Below, piece by piece: positions 36,544 through 44,678 of a stretch of 64,000 nucleotides of DNA. The stretch is from GCA-002733465 sp965230525. GTDB lineage: Bacteria; Pseudomonadota; Gammaproteobacteria; Enterobacterales; Kangiellaceae. The stretch's first letter is position 1. Every line of letters begins with the position of its first letter. The position numbers and the translations under genes were made by a program. Under the pieces are notes generated by a model that ran no database searches, was not told where the DNA came from, and saw only the letters and a list, made by a program, of their open reading frames with translations. The DNA is taken from positions 3,286,001-3,350,000 of the forward strand of contig OZ246008.1 in NCBI GenBank assembly GCA_965230525.1, in the 5' to 3' direction.

Positions 36544-36969
36544 ATGCTCTACTCATTAAGAAAAATCAGTTCGTTGTTGGTCTTACTCATTGGATTATCA
36601 TTGAGTAGCAATGCAATTAGCTGTGCATCTGACGTTAATGAGGAAGCTTTATCAAATTCAACTAACATACCAGCCACGGTGTTTTCTTTAAACGTTGCGT
36701 CCAATAAGAAAGGGCATTCTCATCGTCCCTATCAATCCAAATCCGAACAGAGCAATACACATTCTGAATCGAGTTTACATGAAGACTGTGAATGCTGTGA
36801 TTCATGCAGCTGCATTAGCTGCACAGGCTGCTCTGCATTTTGTGGTTTCGCTGCGGTTGCAAAATCCCCAGCTAATCAGTCGGCAGATTTATCAAGAAAT
36901 AGTTTATCTCAACTGCAAACTATTTATGCCTCGTTAATACCTTCGCCATTAGAACACCCACCTAAATAA
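36544..36969 (+). CDS. Small exported Cys/His-rich protein, second copy of the type
   Basis: A 141-residue protein with a signal peptide (ending SSNA or SNAIS before CASD), a Ser/His-rich middle and a dense Cys cluster: HEDCECCDSCSCISC followed by TGCSAFCG, seven Cys spaced by one or two residues. It ends SPLEHPPK, a variant of the RPP ending seen in the related proteins at 26027, 47906 and 56601. The Cys cluster should bind soft metal ions such as Cu(I) or Zn(II). No ribosome site is evident before ATG 36544. A porin-like gene, a cytochrome and MerR/copA follow on the same strand. Confidence 0.55.
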   Translation: MLYSLRKISSLLVLLIGLSLSSNAISCASDVNEEALSNSTNIPATVFSLNVASNKKGHSHRPYQSKSEQSNTHSESSLHEDCECCDSCSCISCTGCSAFCGFAAVAKSPANQSADLSRNSLSQLQTIYASLIPSPLEHPPK

Positions 36970-37066
36970 AACTTACTTGGTCCCAGCGTAAGTGCGCCTA
37001 TTGTTCAGGAACTAATCCTGTCAAAGGCAACCTCTAAAACTATTTTAAAACACCAAAGGTTTTATC

Positions 37067-38179
37067 ATGAAAATTATACCACTCGGTGGGGTAGTCGCAT
37101 CTGCCTTGCTTATATCTTTGCCATCTCCTGTTTTATCGGAGGAAGCAAACACTCTTGACATAGGACGATTTGCGATTACTGGCTATGGCGACGTCTCGTA
37201 CATTGATCAAGACGAACTAAATTCCAATGTAACATCTCGGTTTGTACCGATCTTTCTCTTTCAGCTGTCTGAAAAGATACACATCGAAGCGGAGCTCGAA
37301 TTCAGCATTGATGAAAACGGTGAAACCGAAGTTGAAATGGAATATGGCGATCTTCATTATTTTCTAAACGATAATACAACGATCACTGCGGGTAAGTTTT
37401 TGTTGCCGTTTGGACAATTTGGTCCAAACCTTCATCCTAGTTGGATCAACAAATTACCCTCGGGCCCTGCTTTGTATGGCCACGGAGGAAACGGCTTAAT
37501 GACCCCCTTAATGCCAGTGCTATCTGATAGTGGGATCAACGTTCGCAATTCATTCAACGTAGGTTCTGGCAAGCTTTTCACAGACTTTTACTATGTAAGT
37601 GGGCCACGTGAAGAAGAGGAAGAACATGGGGAGGAGGCCGAAGAGATCGAAGAAGATGGACATGGTGCTATTCCCGAAGTTGAACTGGAGTTTGCAAGTG
37701 GTGACAACAATTCTGACAAAGCGTTCGGTGGCCGAGTTGCTTACGCGTTTTTACCTTCTCTAGAGGTTGGTTACTCTTTTTACAACGGTGCTTACGATCA
37801 TGATAGTACTTTAGATTTCAATGCCACAGCCATTGATTTTAATTGGATTGGAACCTATACGACTATTCGTGGGGAAATGATAAACACCTCTATCGATGAG
37901 TTACATGAAGACGGTGACATCGAAGCGTTTGATCGAAATGGGTGGTATCTACAAGGTAGTTGGCAAATGAGACAACTCGGTCAGCAAGCACTCAATCCAG
38001 TCGAACTGGTAGCACGCTACTCCGAAATTACCAAAGCAGCAGAAGGCGAACGCTGGACCATTGGTGTCAATTACTGGCTTGAATCAAGCGCCGTTCTGAA
38101 AATTGCCTATGAAGATACCGAGCTTGAAGATGGCGACAATGACAATCGTTTGTTTATTCAATTAGCCTTTGGGTTTTAA
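37067..38179 (+). CDS. Outer-membrane porin-like protein with acidic, His-containing loop
   Basis: A 370-residue beta-barrel protein. It has a signal peptide (ending SPVLS before EEAN), then alternating hydrophobic strands with FAITGYGDVSYI near the start and a terminal Phe (LFIQLAFGF) needed for Bam-dependent insertion. Residues ~180-205 form an acidic loop, EEEEEHGEEAEEIEEDGHG, which could bind cations at the surface. Proteins of this kind are seen next to metal-resistance or phosphate/carbonate genes. It is probably a passage or binding protein for metal. It lies between the Cys-rich protein and a dihaem cytochrome. Confidence 0.65.
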   Translation: MKIIPLGGVVASALLISLPSPVLSEEANTLDIGRFAITGYGDVSYIDQDELNSNVTSRFVPIFLFQLSEKIHIEAELEFSIDENGETEVEMEYGDLHYFLNDNTTITAGKFLLPFGQFGPNLHPSWINKLPSGPALYGHGGNGLMTPLMPVLSDSGINVRNSFNVGSGKLFTDFYYVSGPREEEEEHGEEAEEIEEDGHGAIPEVELEFASGDNNSDKAFGGRVAYAFLPSLEVGYSFYNGAYDHDSTLDFNATAIDFNWIGTYTTIRGEMINTSIDELHEDGDIEAFDRNGWYLQGSWQMRQLGQQALNPVELVARYSEITKAAEGERWTIGVNYWLESSAVLKIAYEDTELEDGDNDNRLFIQLAFGF

Positions 38180-38190
38180 GGAGAAGAAAA

Positions 38191-38745
38191 ATGAAAAATA
38201 CTTACTTTCGTTGTTTGGCAGCGTTATCGATTATGTTCGTTGGAACTCAACTAGTTTTAGCAGAGCACGCTAGCGACCCAGAATTAATTGCTAAAGGGGC
38301 AAAACTTTACAGTGAGAACTGTGGTCGATGTCATAACCCCCGACCGGCATCTGATTATTCGAAAAAAGAATGGTCCGTCGTTATGCCTCATATGAGAGAA
38401 AAAGCACATATGACGGGCAAGGAATCCTTAGCTGTAGAAGCGTTTATCGCCAGTACTTTAACGGCAGATGTACGTAATGACAGATTGAGTAGTAGTGATC
38501 CCAAGGAAACCAAGTCGGGCGAAACTCTCATTAAACAATTCGGTTGCCAGGGTTGTCACACAGTCGGCGGTGTAGGAGGTACTCTTGGGCCAGCTTTAGA
38601 TAACGTTGTGGCTAAAAAGGGACGAGAATTCGTTTTAAAGAAACTTAAAAATCCAAAGTTTGATAATGCCGCTTCGGCGATGCCTCAGTTTCCTATGAGT
38701 GATGCAGACGTCAATGCCCTGATTGAGTATATGGAAAAACTTTAA
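38191..38745 (+). CDS. Periplasmic dihaem cytochrome c
   Basis: A 184-residue exported cytochrome with a signal peptide (ending TQLVLA before EHAS) and two haem-attachment motifs: CGRCH near residue 49 and CQGCH near 120. Axial Met candidates lie in PHMREKAHM and AMPQFPMSD. It fits a tandem cytochrome c domain pair that carries electrons in the periplasm. The gene starts 11 bases after the porin stop with GGAGAAG before its ATG, so it is co-transcribed with it; a metal-linked redox partner is an inference. A strong terminator follows. Confidence 0.82.
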   Translation: MKNTYFRCLAALSIMFVGTQLVLAEHASDPELIAKGAKLYSENCGRCHNPRPASDYSKKEWSVVMPHMREKAHMTGKESLAVEAFIASTLTADVRNDRLSSSDPKETKSGETLIKQFGCQGCHTVGGVGGTLGPALDNVVAKKGREFVLKKLKNPKFDNAASAMPQFPMSDADVNALIEYMEKL

Positions 38746-38765
38746 ACGCATGCCATGGTAGATGT

Positions 38766-38798
38766 TTAGTACAGAATGTTAAACGCATTCTGTACTAA
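38766..38798 (+). terminator. Terminator between the cytochrome and merR genes
   Basis: Arms ttagtacagaatg (38766-38778) and cattctgtactaa (38786-38798) are perfect 13-base reverse complements with a 7-base loop, 21 bases after the cytochrome stop. A weak T-run follows. Confidence 0.6.
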
Positions 38799-38829
38799 CA
38801 AATAGTTTGATTAATTTAAGTTTAATTAC

Positions 38830-38860
38830 TTGACCTGTGAGCGGCTCACAGCTGTAAATT
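38830..38860 (+). promoter_or_regulatory. MerR-type promoter and operator for the merR-copA operon
   Basis: The -35 ttgacc (38830-38835) and -10 taaatt (38855-38860) are separated by 19 bases, the over-long spacer that MerR-family activators untwist. The spacer region contains a perfect 17-base dyad, ctgtgagcggctcacag (38835-38851). It lies 75 bases before the merR start, so MerR controls itself and copA. Confidence 0.75.
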
Positions 38861-38934
38861 CTCAAATAGAGTTGTGCTACTCCTAACACTACCACCTAGG
38901 ACTAGAACATGACACTGAACGAGGGCGTTAGAAA

Positions 38935-39354
38935 ATGAAGGTTAAACAATTGGCTGAACAATTAGGAGTTCCGGCAGACACCGTTCGTTATTACACGCGG
39001 ATAGGGTTTATTAGGCCTCGGAAAAATTCGACTAATGGTTATAAAGCCTATAGCAAGCAAGATCAGAAGAGGCTCGATTTTATTATAAACGCTCGACGTC
39101 TCGGATTTTCAATTAAGGATGTTAAGGCGATCTTAGGTGAAGCGGATAAAGGTCTTAGTAGTTGCCCTCTAGTAAGAACGCTAATTGAAAAACGACTGGA
39201 AGAAACAGAAGCGCAATTCCGACACACCTTGGAACTGAGAACAAAAATGCAAGCAGCGGTAGAAGAATGGCGTTTTAAGCCAGATCGAGCGCCCACCAGT
39301 GAAATGATCTGTCATTTAATTGAAGACTTTTCGAACCAACAATCGGAGGAATAA
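38935..39354 (+). CDS. MerR-family metal-responsive regulator of copA
   Basis: A 139-residue MerR regulator: a winged helix (KQLAEQLGVPADTVRYYTRI, then GFIRPRKN), a helical linker and a metal-binding C-terminal part with Cys77 (SSCPLV) and Cys126 (MICHLIE). The Cys spacing is not that of CueR (two Cys in a short loop), so the metal is uncertain; copper is suggested by the copA neighbour only. It reads into the promoter at 38830 and is followed 5 bases later by copA, whose ribosome site GGAGG lies in its last codons. Confidence 0.82.
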   Translation: MKVKQLAEQLGVPADTVRYYTRIGFIRPRKNSTNGYKAYSKQDQKRLDFIINARRLGFSIKDVKAILGEADKGLSSCPLVRTLIEKRLEETEAQFRHTLELRTKMQAAVEEWRFKPDRAPTSEMICHLIEDFSNQQSEE

Positions 39355-39359
39355 ACCTA

Positions 39360-41633
39360 ATGGATAAAGCGATAGAAAATAAAAGCCCTTCAAAGTCTGG
39401 CTCGAGGGAGCAGGAATTGATCATTGAAGGAGCGGGCTGCGCGAGCTGCGTCAGTAAAATTGAAAATGCGTTAAAAAGCGTTGACGGCGTCATCGATGCT
39501 TCTATGAACTTTGCGGCACGTACCGTAACGGTATCTGGTGCCGCTAACGCTGAATCATTGATTGGGGCGATAGAAGGTGTGGGCTATAACGCACGGACTT
39601 TAGAAAACACATCTGATGATGAGCAGTTAGAAGAAAAAGAAAAGGCCGACTGGGCCTATTACAAAAAATTGATGCGCGAAACCTGGATTGCACTAGCGTT
39701 AGGTCTACCATTGATGGCCTATGCGCTTATCACCGGTGAAGTAAATGTTAATACAGACAACGAGCGCATGGCTTGGCTTATTATCGGTATTTTAACCGGT
39801 GGTGTTCTATATGTTTCAGGTAAACACTTTTTTGTGGGTGCCTGGAAATCATTCCTTAATCACTCCGCGAATATGGACACTTTAATAGCCCTCGGTACGG
39901 GGACTGCTTGGCTCTATTCAATGGTCGTGGTTTTCTTTCCAGAAATCGTACCGCCTCTAGCGAGGCACGTTTATTTTGAAGCGACCGCTATTATTATTGG
40001 TCTAATTGATTTAGGGCTTGCATTAGAAATAAAAGCGAGAGGGCGTACCTCTCAAGCGATTAAACGGTTAATAGGATTACAAGCTAAGACGGCCCGAGTT
40101 ATTCGAGACGATAAGGATATCGACATCCCTATTGAAAACGTCTTGTTAAATGATCTTGTAAGAGTCAGACCGGGAGAAAAGATCCCGGTAGATGGTACCG
40201 TTGAGGAAGGCCGTACGACCATTGATGAATCAATGTTAACCGGTGAACCGATGCCCATTGAAAAATCGATTGGTGATGATGTCGTTGCTGGTACGCTGAA
40301 CAAAGCGGGATCATTTATATTTAAAGCCACACGGATTGGGAAAGATACCGCTTTGGCTCAAATCATTAATATGGTTAAAAGAGCTCAAAACTCTAAGCCA
40401 CCAATCGGACGACTTGCTGATAAAGTCTCTGCCTACTTTGTTCCCGTTGTAATGATCATTGCAGTACTCAGCGCGCTAGCGTGGCTTAATTTTGATTATG
40501 ACTCCGGGGTAGCCTTTGCCATTGTTTCGGCAACAACTGTTTTAATCATTGCATGTCCTTGTGCATTGGGACTTGCCACGCCAATGTCGGTTATGGTCGG
40601 TGTTGGTAAAGCTGCTGAAGCAGGCGTTCTGATCCGTAACGGCGAAGCATTACAAACAGCTTCCAAAATTACCGCGATGATTTTAGATAAGACGGGCACG
40701 ATTACGTTAGGGTCCCCTAAAGTGACAGACATTGTTCTCGCGCACTCTGATAGTGAAGAGGAGGTTCTTAAACTTGCAGCGAGTCTCGAAGCGGGATCTG
40801 AGCATCCATTAGCGTTGGCGATTGTAGAAACCGCTCAAGAGCGTTCGATAGAACTGGTAAAGGTTACTAATTTTAATGCGGTCGCGGGGCATGGAGTAGA
40901 AGCTGACTTAAATGATGCGCATTTATTATTTGGTAATGAAAAACTTATGCGCGAGCGAAATATCGATATCACTGGATACATTGATAAAGCTCAACAATTC
41001 GCGAGTGAAGCTAAGACGCCAATGTATTTTGCGGTTAATAATAAGTTAGCGGCACTCATTGTCGTTGCCGATCCGATCAAACAGGATTCGGTAGCCGCTA
41101 TTCAAAGACTAATCAAAAATAACATACGTGTTGTGATGTTGACTGGCGATAATCGTGATACGGCAAAAGCCGTTGCGAAAATGGCTGGTATTGAAGAAGT
41201 CTTTGCCGAAGTCTTGCCCGATCAAAAAGCAGAAAAAGTTGCAGAGTTACAAATGCAAAATGAGATAGTCGGCATGACAGGTGATGGGATCAACGATGCG
41301 CCGGCGCTTGCTCTGGCTAATGTTGGTTTTGCTATCGGTACCGGCACTGATGTCGCGATAGAAAGTGCGGATATAACGTTAATGCGGGGTTCTTTGCATG
41401 GACTTGCAGATGCGATTGCCATTAGTAAAGCAACCTTGCGCAATATTAAGCAGAATTTGTTTGGAGCATTCATCTACAACGTAAGCGGAGTACCCATAGC
41501 TGCAGGTCTATTGTATCCATTTATTGGAGTTCTGATGAATCCGGTGATTGCTGGAGCTGCCATGGCATTTTCATCTTTAACGGTGGTAACAAATGCTAAT
41601 CGACTTCGCTTATTTAAACCCGAAATCCACTAA
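39360..41633 (+). CDS. copA: Cu(I)-exporting P1B-type ATPase CopA
   Basis: A 757-residue P-type ATPase. One N-terminal heavy-metal-associated domain carries GCASC (Cys27 and Cys30). The membrane Cu site is CPC in ACPCALGLATP. The phosphorylation site is DKTGTIT, the actuator loop ESMLTGEP, and the nucleotide-binding domain has SEHPLA and GDGIND. All catalytic residues are intact, so it pumps Cu(I) (or Ag(I)) out of the cytoplasm into the periplasm using ATP. It is coupled to the MerR gene and followed 22 bases later by the cupredoxin gene. Confidence 0.93.
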   Translation: MDKAIENKSPSKSGSREQELIIEGAGCASCVSKIENALKSVDGVIDASMNFAARTVTVSGAANAESLIGAIEGVGYNARTLENTSDDEQLEEKEKADWAYYKKLMRETWIALALGLPLMAYALITGEVNVNTDNERMAWLIIGILTGGVLYVSGKHFFVGAWKSFLNHSANMDTLIALGTGTAWLYSMVVVFFPEIVPPLARHVYFEATAIIIGLIDLGLALEIKARGRTSQAIKRLIGLQAKTARVIRDDKDIDIPIENVLLNDLVRVRPGEKIPVDGTVEEGRTTIDESMLTGEPMPIEKSIGDDVVAGTLNKAGSFIFKATRIGKDTALAQIINMVKRAQNSKPPIGRLADKVSAYFVPVVMIIAVLSALAWLNFDYDSGVAFAIVSATTVLIIACPCALGLATPMSVMVGVGKAAEAGVLIRNGEALQTASKITAMILDKTGTITLGSPKVTDIVLAHSDSEEEVLKLAASLEAGSEHPLALAIVETAQERSIELVKVTNFNAVAGHGVEADLNDAHLLFGNEKLMRERNIDITGYIDKAQQFASEAKTPMYFAVNNKLAALIVVADPIKQDSVAAIQRLIKNNIRVVMLTGDNRDTAKAVAKMAGIEEVFAEVLPDQKAEKVAELQMQNEIVGMTGDGINDAPALALANVGFAIGTGTDVAIESADITLMRGSLHGLADAIAISKATLRNIKQNLFGAFIYNVSGVPIAAGLLYPFIGVLMNPVIAGAAMAFSSLTVVTNANRLRLFKPEIH

Positions 41634-41655
41634 TACTAAAAAGGAGATATTAATC

Positions 41656-42009
41656 ATGATCATTGTAAACCTTGCCGGCGCACTTCTGATCGCTTTAATT
41701 GCTTGGTGGTTTTGGTTCTATAAAAGCAAGTCGAGTACAAAGCTAGATGACAAACTTGTCGTCCATGTCGAGGATGGTGTTTATCAACCGGCCAGAATAA
41801 AGCTCGATCCAGGTCGTGCAACCACTATTCAATTTGTGAGAAAAGATGCTTCACCATGCTCGGCGACTCTTGAGTTCCCTGATCTCAATATAATTGAAGA
41901 GCTGCCTCTCAATAGCACTAAGGTTATCGCACTTCCGGCGTTACAACCGGGTGAGTATGCCTTTCATTGTCAGATGCAAATGTATCGTGGGCTTCTACTA
42001 GTGGAGTAA
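41656..42009 (+). CDS. Membrane-anchored cupredoxin-domain protein
   Basis: A 117-residue protein with one N-terminal membrane anchor (~2-20) and a cupredoxin-like domain. Candidate copper ligands are the Cys in DASPCSATLEF and the His, Cys and Met in YAFHCQMQMYRGLL near the C terminus, arranged like a type-1 or CuA-like site. ATG 41656 is chosen because AAGGAG lies 9 bases upstream; a longer in-frame start exists inside copA and lacks support. It probably accepts or buffers copper at the outer face of the membrane, next to CopA. Confidence 0.75.
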   Translation: MIIVNLAGALLIALIAWWFWFYKSKSSTKLDDKLVVHVEDGVYQPARIKLDPGRATTIQFVRKDASPCSATLEFPDLNIIEELPLNSTKVIALPALQPGEYAFHCQMQMYRGLLLVE

Positions 42010-42094
42010 CTCGATTTTATCGTTCTATTCAAAGAGAAAAAAAACACTAGTATGTACAAAATAGATTTTTAATTAAATCATTAAGGAGATTGTT

Positions 42095-42445
42095 ATGAAA
42101 ACAATATTAATCAAAACCATTGCTGTACTGCTCTTCTTTAGCGTTATTTCTGGATGTGCCAGTATTCGACACGACTACCTTATGAAAGGGCAAGTGCTTG
42201 ATGTAAAAGATGATTCAATCGCAGTTGTTTGCGTTGGCCTAAATGATGGTGCAACTGTAGGCCAAATGCTTAGCGTGTATCGCTTTAAACCAACTTACTC
42301 GATTGTTGAAGGTACTGACCAATTTGAACGAGTTGATGTAGGCAAAGTAAAAATAAAGAGCATCGTTAACGAGCATTATGCTAATGCTGAAATTTTAGTT
42401 GGCGAAGTTCATAAAAACGATATTGTTCAATTAATTGAAGACTAG
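42095..42445 (+). CDS. Small lipoprotein of unknown function
   Basis: A 116-residue lipoprotein with a lipobox (SVISGCASI, Cys near 21). The remainder looks like a small beta-rich domain (GQVLDVKDDSIAVVCVGLN, then a V/I-rich end). No family is recognised. AAGGAG precedes ATG 42095. It stands in a run of small membrane and periplasmic genes behind copA, so a metal-related role is possible by context only. Confidence 0.5.
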   Translation: MKTILIKTIAVLLFFSVISGCASIRHDYLMKGQVLDVKDDSIAVVCVGLNDGATVGQMLSVYRFKPTYSIVEGTDQFERVDVGKVKIKSIVNEHYANAEILVGEVHKNDIVQLIED

Positions 42446-42549
42446 TACAAATCTATGTCTGTGGCACTTTAAAACAAATATCGAAGGACCTGTGAGAAAG
42501 CCGAATTCTAAGATCGAAAAGCCTGGCTAACATTTAGAGGAACACGAAT

Positions 42550-42843
42550 ATGCAATATCTAAAAATCAATGTGTTTGTTTCAATGCTTTCGCTCTCTAGC
42601 GTTGAAGAAGAGTTAAAAGCAATAAACATCGCGGGCATTACTGTCTCAAAGGTTAAGGGGTATGGGCAGCATATGAATTTCTATACTCCTGACTGGCAAG
42701 AGACCCATGCGAGGATAGAAATATTCTGTGAAGCAAAAGATAAACAGGACATTCTTTCAGCAATAAAACAAGGCGTTGGCAATCCGGCATCGAACAATGG
42801 TTTTGTAGCGATAGTTCCAGTGGCAGAGGTGTTTTCTCTTTAA
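42550..42843 (+). CDS. PII-like protein of a metal-resistance-linked group
   Basis: A 97-residue PII/CutA-fold protein: QYLKINVFVSMLSLSSVEEE, IAGITVSKVKGYGQH, ARIEIFCEAKDKQDIL and GFVAIVPVAEVFSL follow the GlnB pattern. The T-loop is short and lacks the uridylylation Tyr of GlnB. This is like the PII-NG group reported to occur with CusABC-type efflux genes. It might sense a metabolite or metal and adjust a transporter. AGAGGAAC precedes ATG 42550. It lies in the copA-to-methyltransferase series. Confidence 0.7.
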   Translation: MQYLKINVFVSMLSLSSVEEELKAINIAGITVSKVKGYGQHMNFYTPDWQETHARIEIFCEAKDKQDILSAIKQGVGNPASNNGFVAIVPVAEVFSL

Positions 42844-42915
42844 GCTAGGCTCATATCGGCAACAAGTAATCATTGTTCGGAGACTTATTTTTAGACTATT
42901 TAACGGGAGATTATT

Positions 42916-43224
42916 ATGGAAGGTTGGCTTTCATTTTTAGTATTTGCGATTTTGTTTTACGTCATGATGCGGTTCGGTTGTGGTGCTCATATGGCCCATG
43001 GACATCACTCTGGAAAAAAGGAAAACGACTCGGGCTCAAATTATGACCCTGTCTGCGGCATGAAGGTAGAAGATGAAAATGGCTATGGAAGAATGTTTGA
43101 AGGGCAATTGTATCGATTTTGTTCAAAAAAGTGTCTCAATGAATTTGATGAACAGCCGGAAAAATACACCGTTGTCCTTACTGAACCTAAAAATAATAAA
43201 CAGGAGCATCATCATGGCTCATAG
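42916..43224 (+). CDS. YHS-domain membrane protein
   Basis: A 102-residue protein with one N-terminal TM segment (~5-22), a His-rich turn (MAHGHHSGKK), and a YHS domain: DPVCGMKVEDENGY, then YRFCSKKCLNEFDEQP. YHS domains bind heavy metals, and here the three Cys are intact. The end is His-rich (EHHHGS) and overlaps the next gene by 11 bases, so the two are translationally coupled. It probably delivers copper to or from a membrane partner. Confidence 0.75.
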   Translation: MEGWLSFLVFAILFYVMMRFGCGAHMAHGHHSGKKENDSGSNYDPVCGMKVEDENGYGRMFEGQLYRFCSKKCLNEFDEQPEKYTVVLTEPKNNKQEHHHGS

Positions 43225-43474
43225 AATATCTTTGACGGCTTTTGGTCATGCTACCAGTCTTTTTTTCTTATTCAGCTTTACGCTTTGTGTTGGATTTGAT
43301 CTCATCTTTCCACAACAAGCGATGTACTTAGCGTGGCAAAAACTACTGCCTGGTTTTGAGTGGATAAGTTGGCAAGACTACGTTCTAGGCGCGCTTGAGA
43401 GCTACTCTTATGGGTGGTTTATCGCGTTTATTTGGGTACCTTTATACAATCTATTCGGTAGCCGAATTCACTAA
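43214..43474 (+). CDS. DUF5676 family membrane protein
   Basis: An 86-residue protein with two TM segments, of the DUF5676 family: SLTAFGHATSLFFLFSFTLC and, at the end, ESYSYGWFIAFIWVPLYNLF, with the PGFEWISW core between. ATG 43214 is the true start (MAHRIS) and lies inside the end of the YHS gene; longer in-frame starts exist but run through that gene. It has no known biochemical role and is commonly found in copper gene clusters. Confidence 0.72.
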   Translation: MAHRISLTAFGHATSLFFLFSFTLCVGFDLIFPQQAMYLAWQKLLPGFEWISWQDYVLGALESYSYGWFIAFIWVPLYNLFGSRIH

Positions 43475-43506
43475 ATATTATTTAATGGCTCTTAAAGGAG
43501 ATTACT

Positions 43507-44157
43507 ATGAATGAAAATATTGCTCACTCAGGCGTCTGGATTATGGCGTTACTGATGATAGTGCTTGTCTCGTGGGTTCTATATAAATATCTCGCGCCAA
43601 AAAGTTGGCACGAATGGGCCGGCGCTGGTGTGATCCAAGCGTTTGTTATTGCCCTTTATGCTGAAATGTACGGATTTCCTCTGACGATCTATTTACTCGC
43701 AAGGTTCGGTGGACTCGACAGAACAGAGCTCAATGCGAACTTATGGTCCTCTCTCATTGGGTTAGGCGAGACAGGGATGATGATCTCGATGATACTTGGC
43801 TATGCGTTATTGTTTATAGGGATCGGGATATTTTTTCAAGGCTGGCGGCAGGTCCACAAAGCAAGACAGTCTGAAGAACTGGTGGTTGATGGTCTGTATG
43901 CATTATCGCGACATCCCCAATACACAGGGCTTTTTATTGCCCTTTTTGGTGAAGGGGTAGTCCATTGGCCAACGCTATTTTCGGTAGGGTTATTACCAGT
44001 AATAATTTTTGTCTACTATCGTCTTGCGCTTAAAGAGGAGAGGAAAGTAATTGAGCAATTTGGGGAAGCATACCTAGCATATAAAAAACGAGTCCCAATG
44101 TTTTTACCAAGGGCTGCTCAGTGGAAAGAATTTATTAAACAATCCAATGCGGATTAG
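43507..44157 (+). CDS. Isoprenylcysteine/phosphatidylethanolamine methyltransferase-like membrane protein
   Basis: A 216-residue polytopic protein of the ICMT/PEMT family. Four or five TM segments are followed by the SAM-binding signature GLYALSRHPQYTGLF and ERKVIEQFGEAYLAYKKRVP at the C terminus. It should methylate a lipid or a carboxyl group; the substrate in bacteria is unknown. AAGGAG precedes ATG 43507. Methyltransferases of this type are often seen in copper and heavy-metal islands, suggesting membrane modification under metal stress. Confidence 0.78.
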   Translation: MNENIAHSGVWIMALLMIVLVSWVLYKYLAPKSWHEWAGAGVIQAFVIALYAEMYGFPLTIYLLARFGGLDRTELNANLWSSLIGLGETGMMISMILGYALLFIGIGIFFQGWRQVHKARQSEELVVDGLYALSRHPQYTGLFIALFGEGVVHWPTLFSVGLLPVIIFVYYRLALKEERKVIEQFGEAYLAYKKRVPMFLPRAAQWKEFIKQSNAD

Positions 44158-44231
44158 ATTGTTAATAGATAGTTAGTGCTAGAAATAGCATTAATACAAT
44201 TTTTAATTTAATTATTTCATTAAGGAAACAT

Positions 44232-44678
44232 ATGAAAACTTTAGTTAGCACAATGGCCATTAGCATACTACTCGCCAACCCAGTTCAAGCGGCTCAAAAC
44301 CATGATCATGATGATGAGAAAATGCAAGGTAATAATGCATCAAAAAAACATGATACGGCCTCTTCAGGTATGAAGGATATGCATCGGCACATGAAGAAAA
44401 TGAAGCAAGCCATGGTTCAGATTAAGGGTGAAAAAGATCCGGTGATAAAAAAACAACTTATGAAGAATCACATGGCTGGGATAAATAAAACGGTTAATCC
44501 AAAGGCCAGCAATATACCAGAGCCAATGAATGCACCAAACACCTTAACTGGCGGGATAGGGGTTAGAAGTAATGAGAAAAATCCAACCGCTGATGTTAGT
44601 GAAGTGAATAGCATTGGTTTAAATAGGTGTTTCATAACCTTTGCTAGTACTTCTTTTACATCATCCTCTTTACGGTAA
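44232..44678 (+). pseudogene. Truncated His/Met-rich exported protein fused to foreign sequence
   Basis: The first ~80 codons (44232 to about 44470) encode a signal peptide (ending NPVQA before AQNHDHDDE) and a His/Met-rich region (DMHRHMKKMKQAM ... KKQLMKNHM), which resembles small copper-binding proteins of metal islands. After about codon 80 the frame runs into sequence that is the antisense of the truncated exporter on the other strand. The C-terminal 60 residues are therefore not native. AAGGA precedes ATG 44232. It is a broken gene, possibly still making a hybrid protein. Confidence 0.7.

Noticed and set aside
41593..41655. N-terminal extension of the cupredoxin protein starting inside copA
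   Set aside because: The extension is not hydrophobic or conserved-looking, while ATG 41656 has an AAGGAG site and starts a clean membrane anchor.
43073..43213. Longer start for the DUF5676 protein
   Set aside because: It would read through the YHS gene in another frame; the family starts at MAHRIS-like positions.
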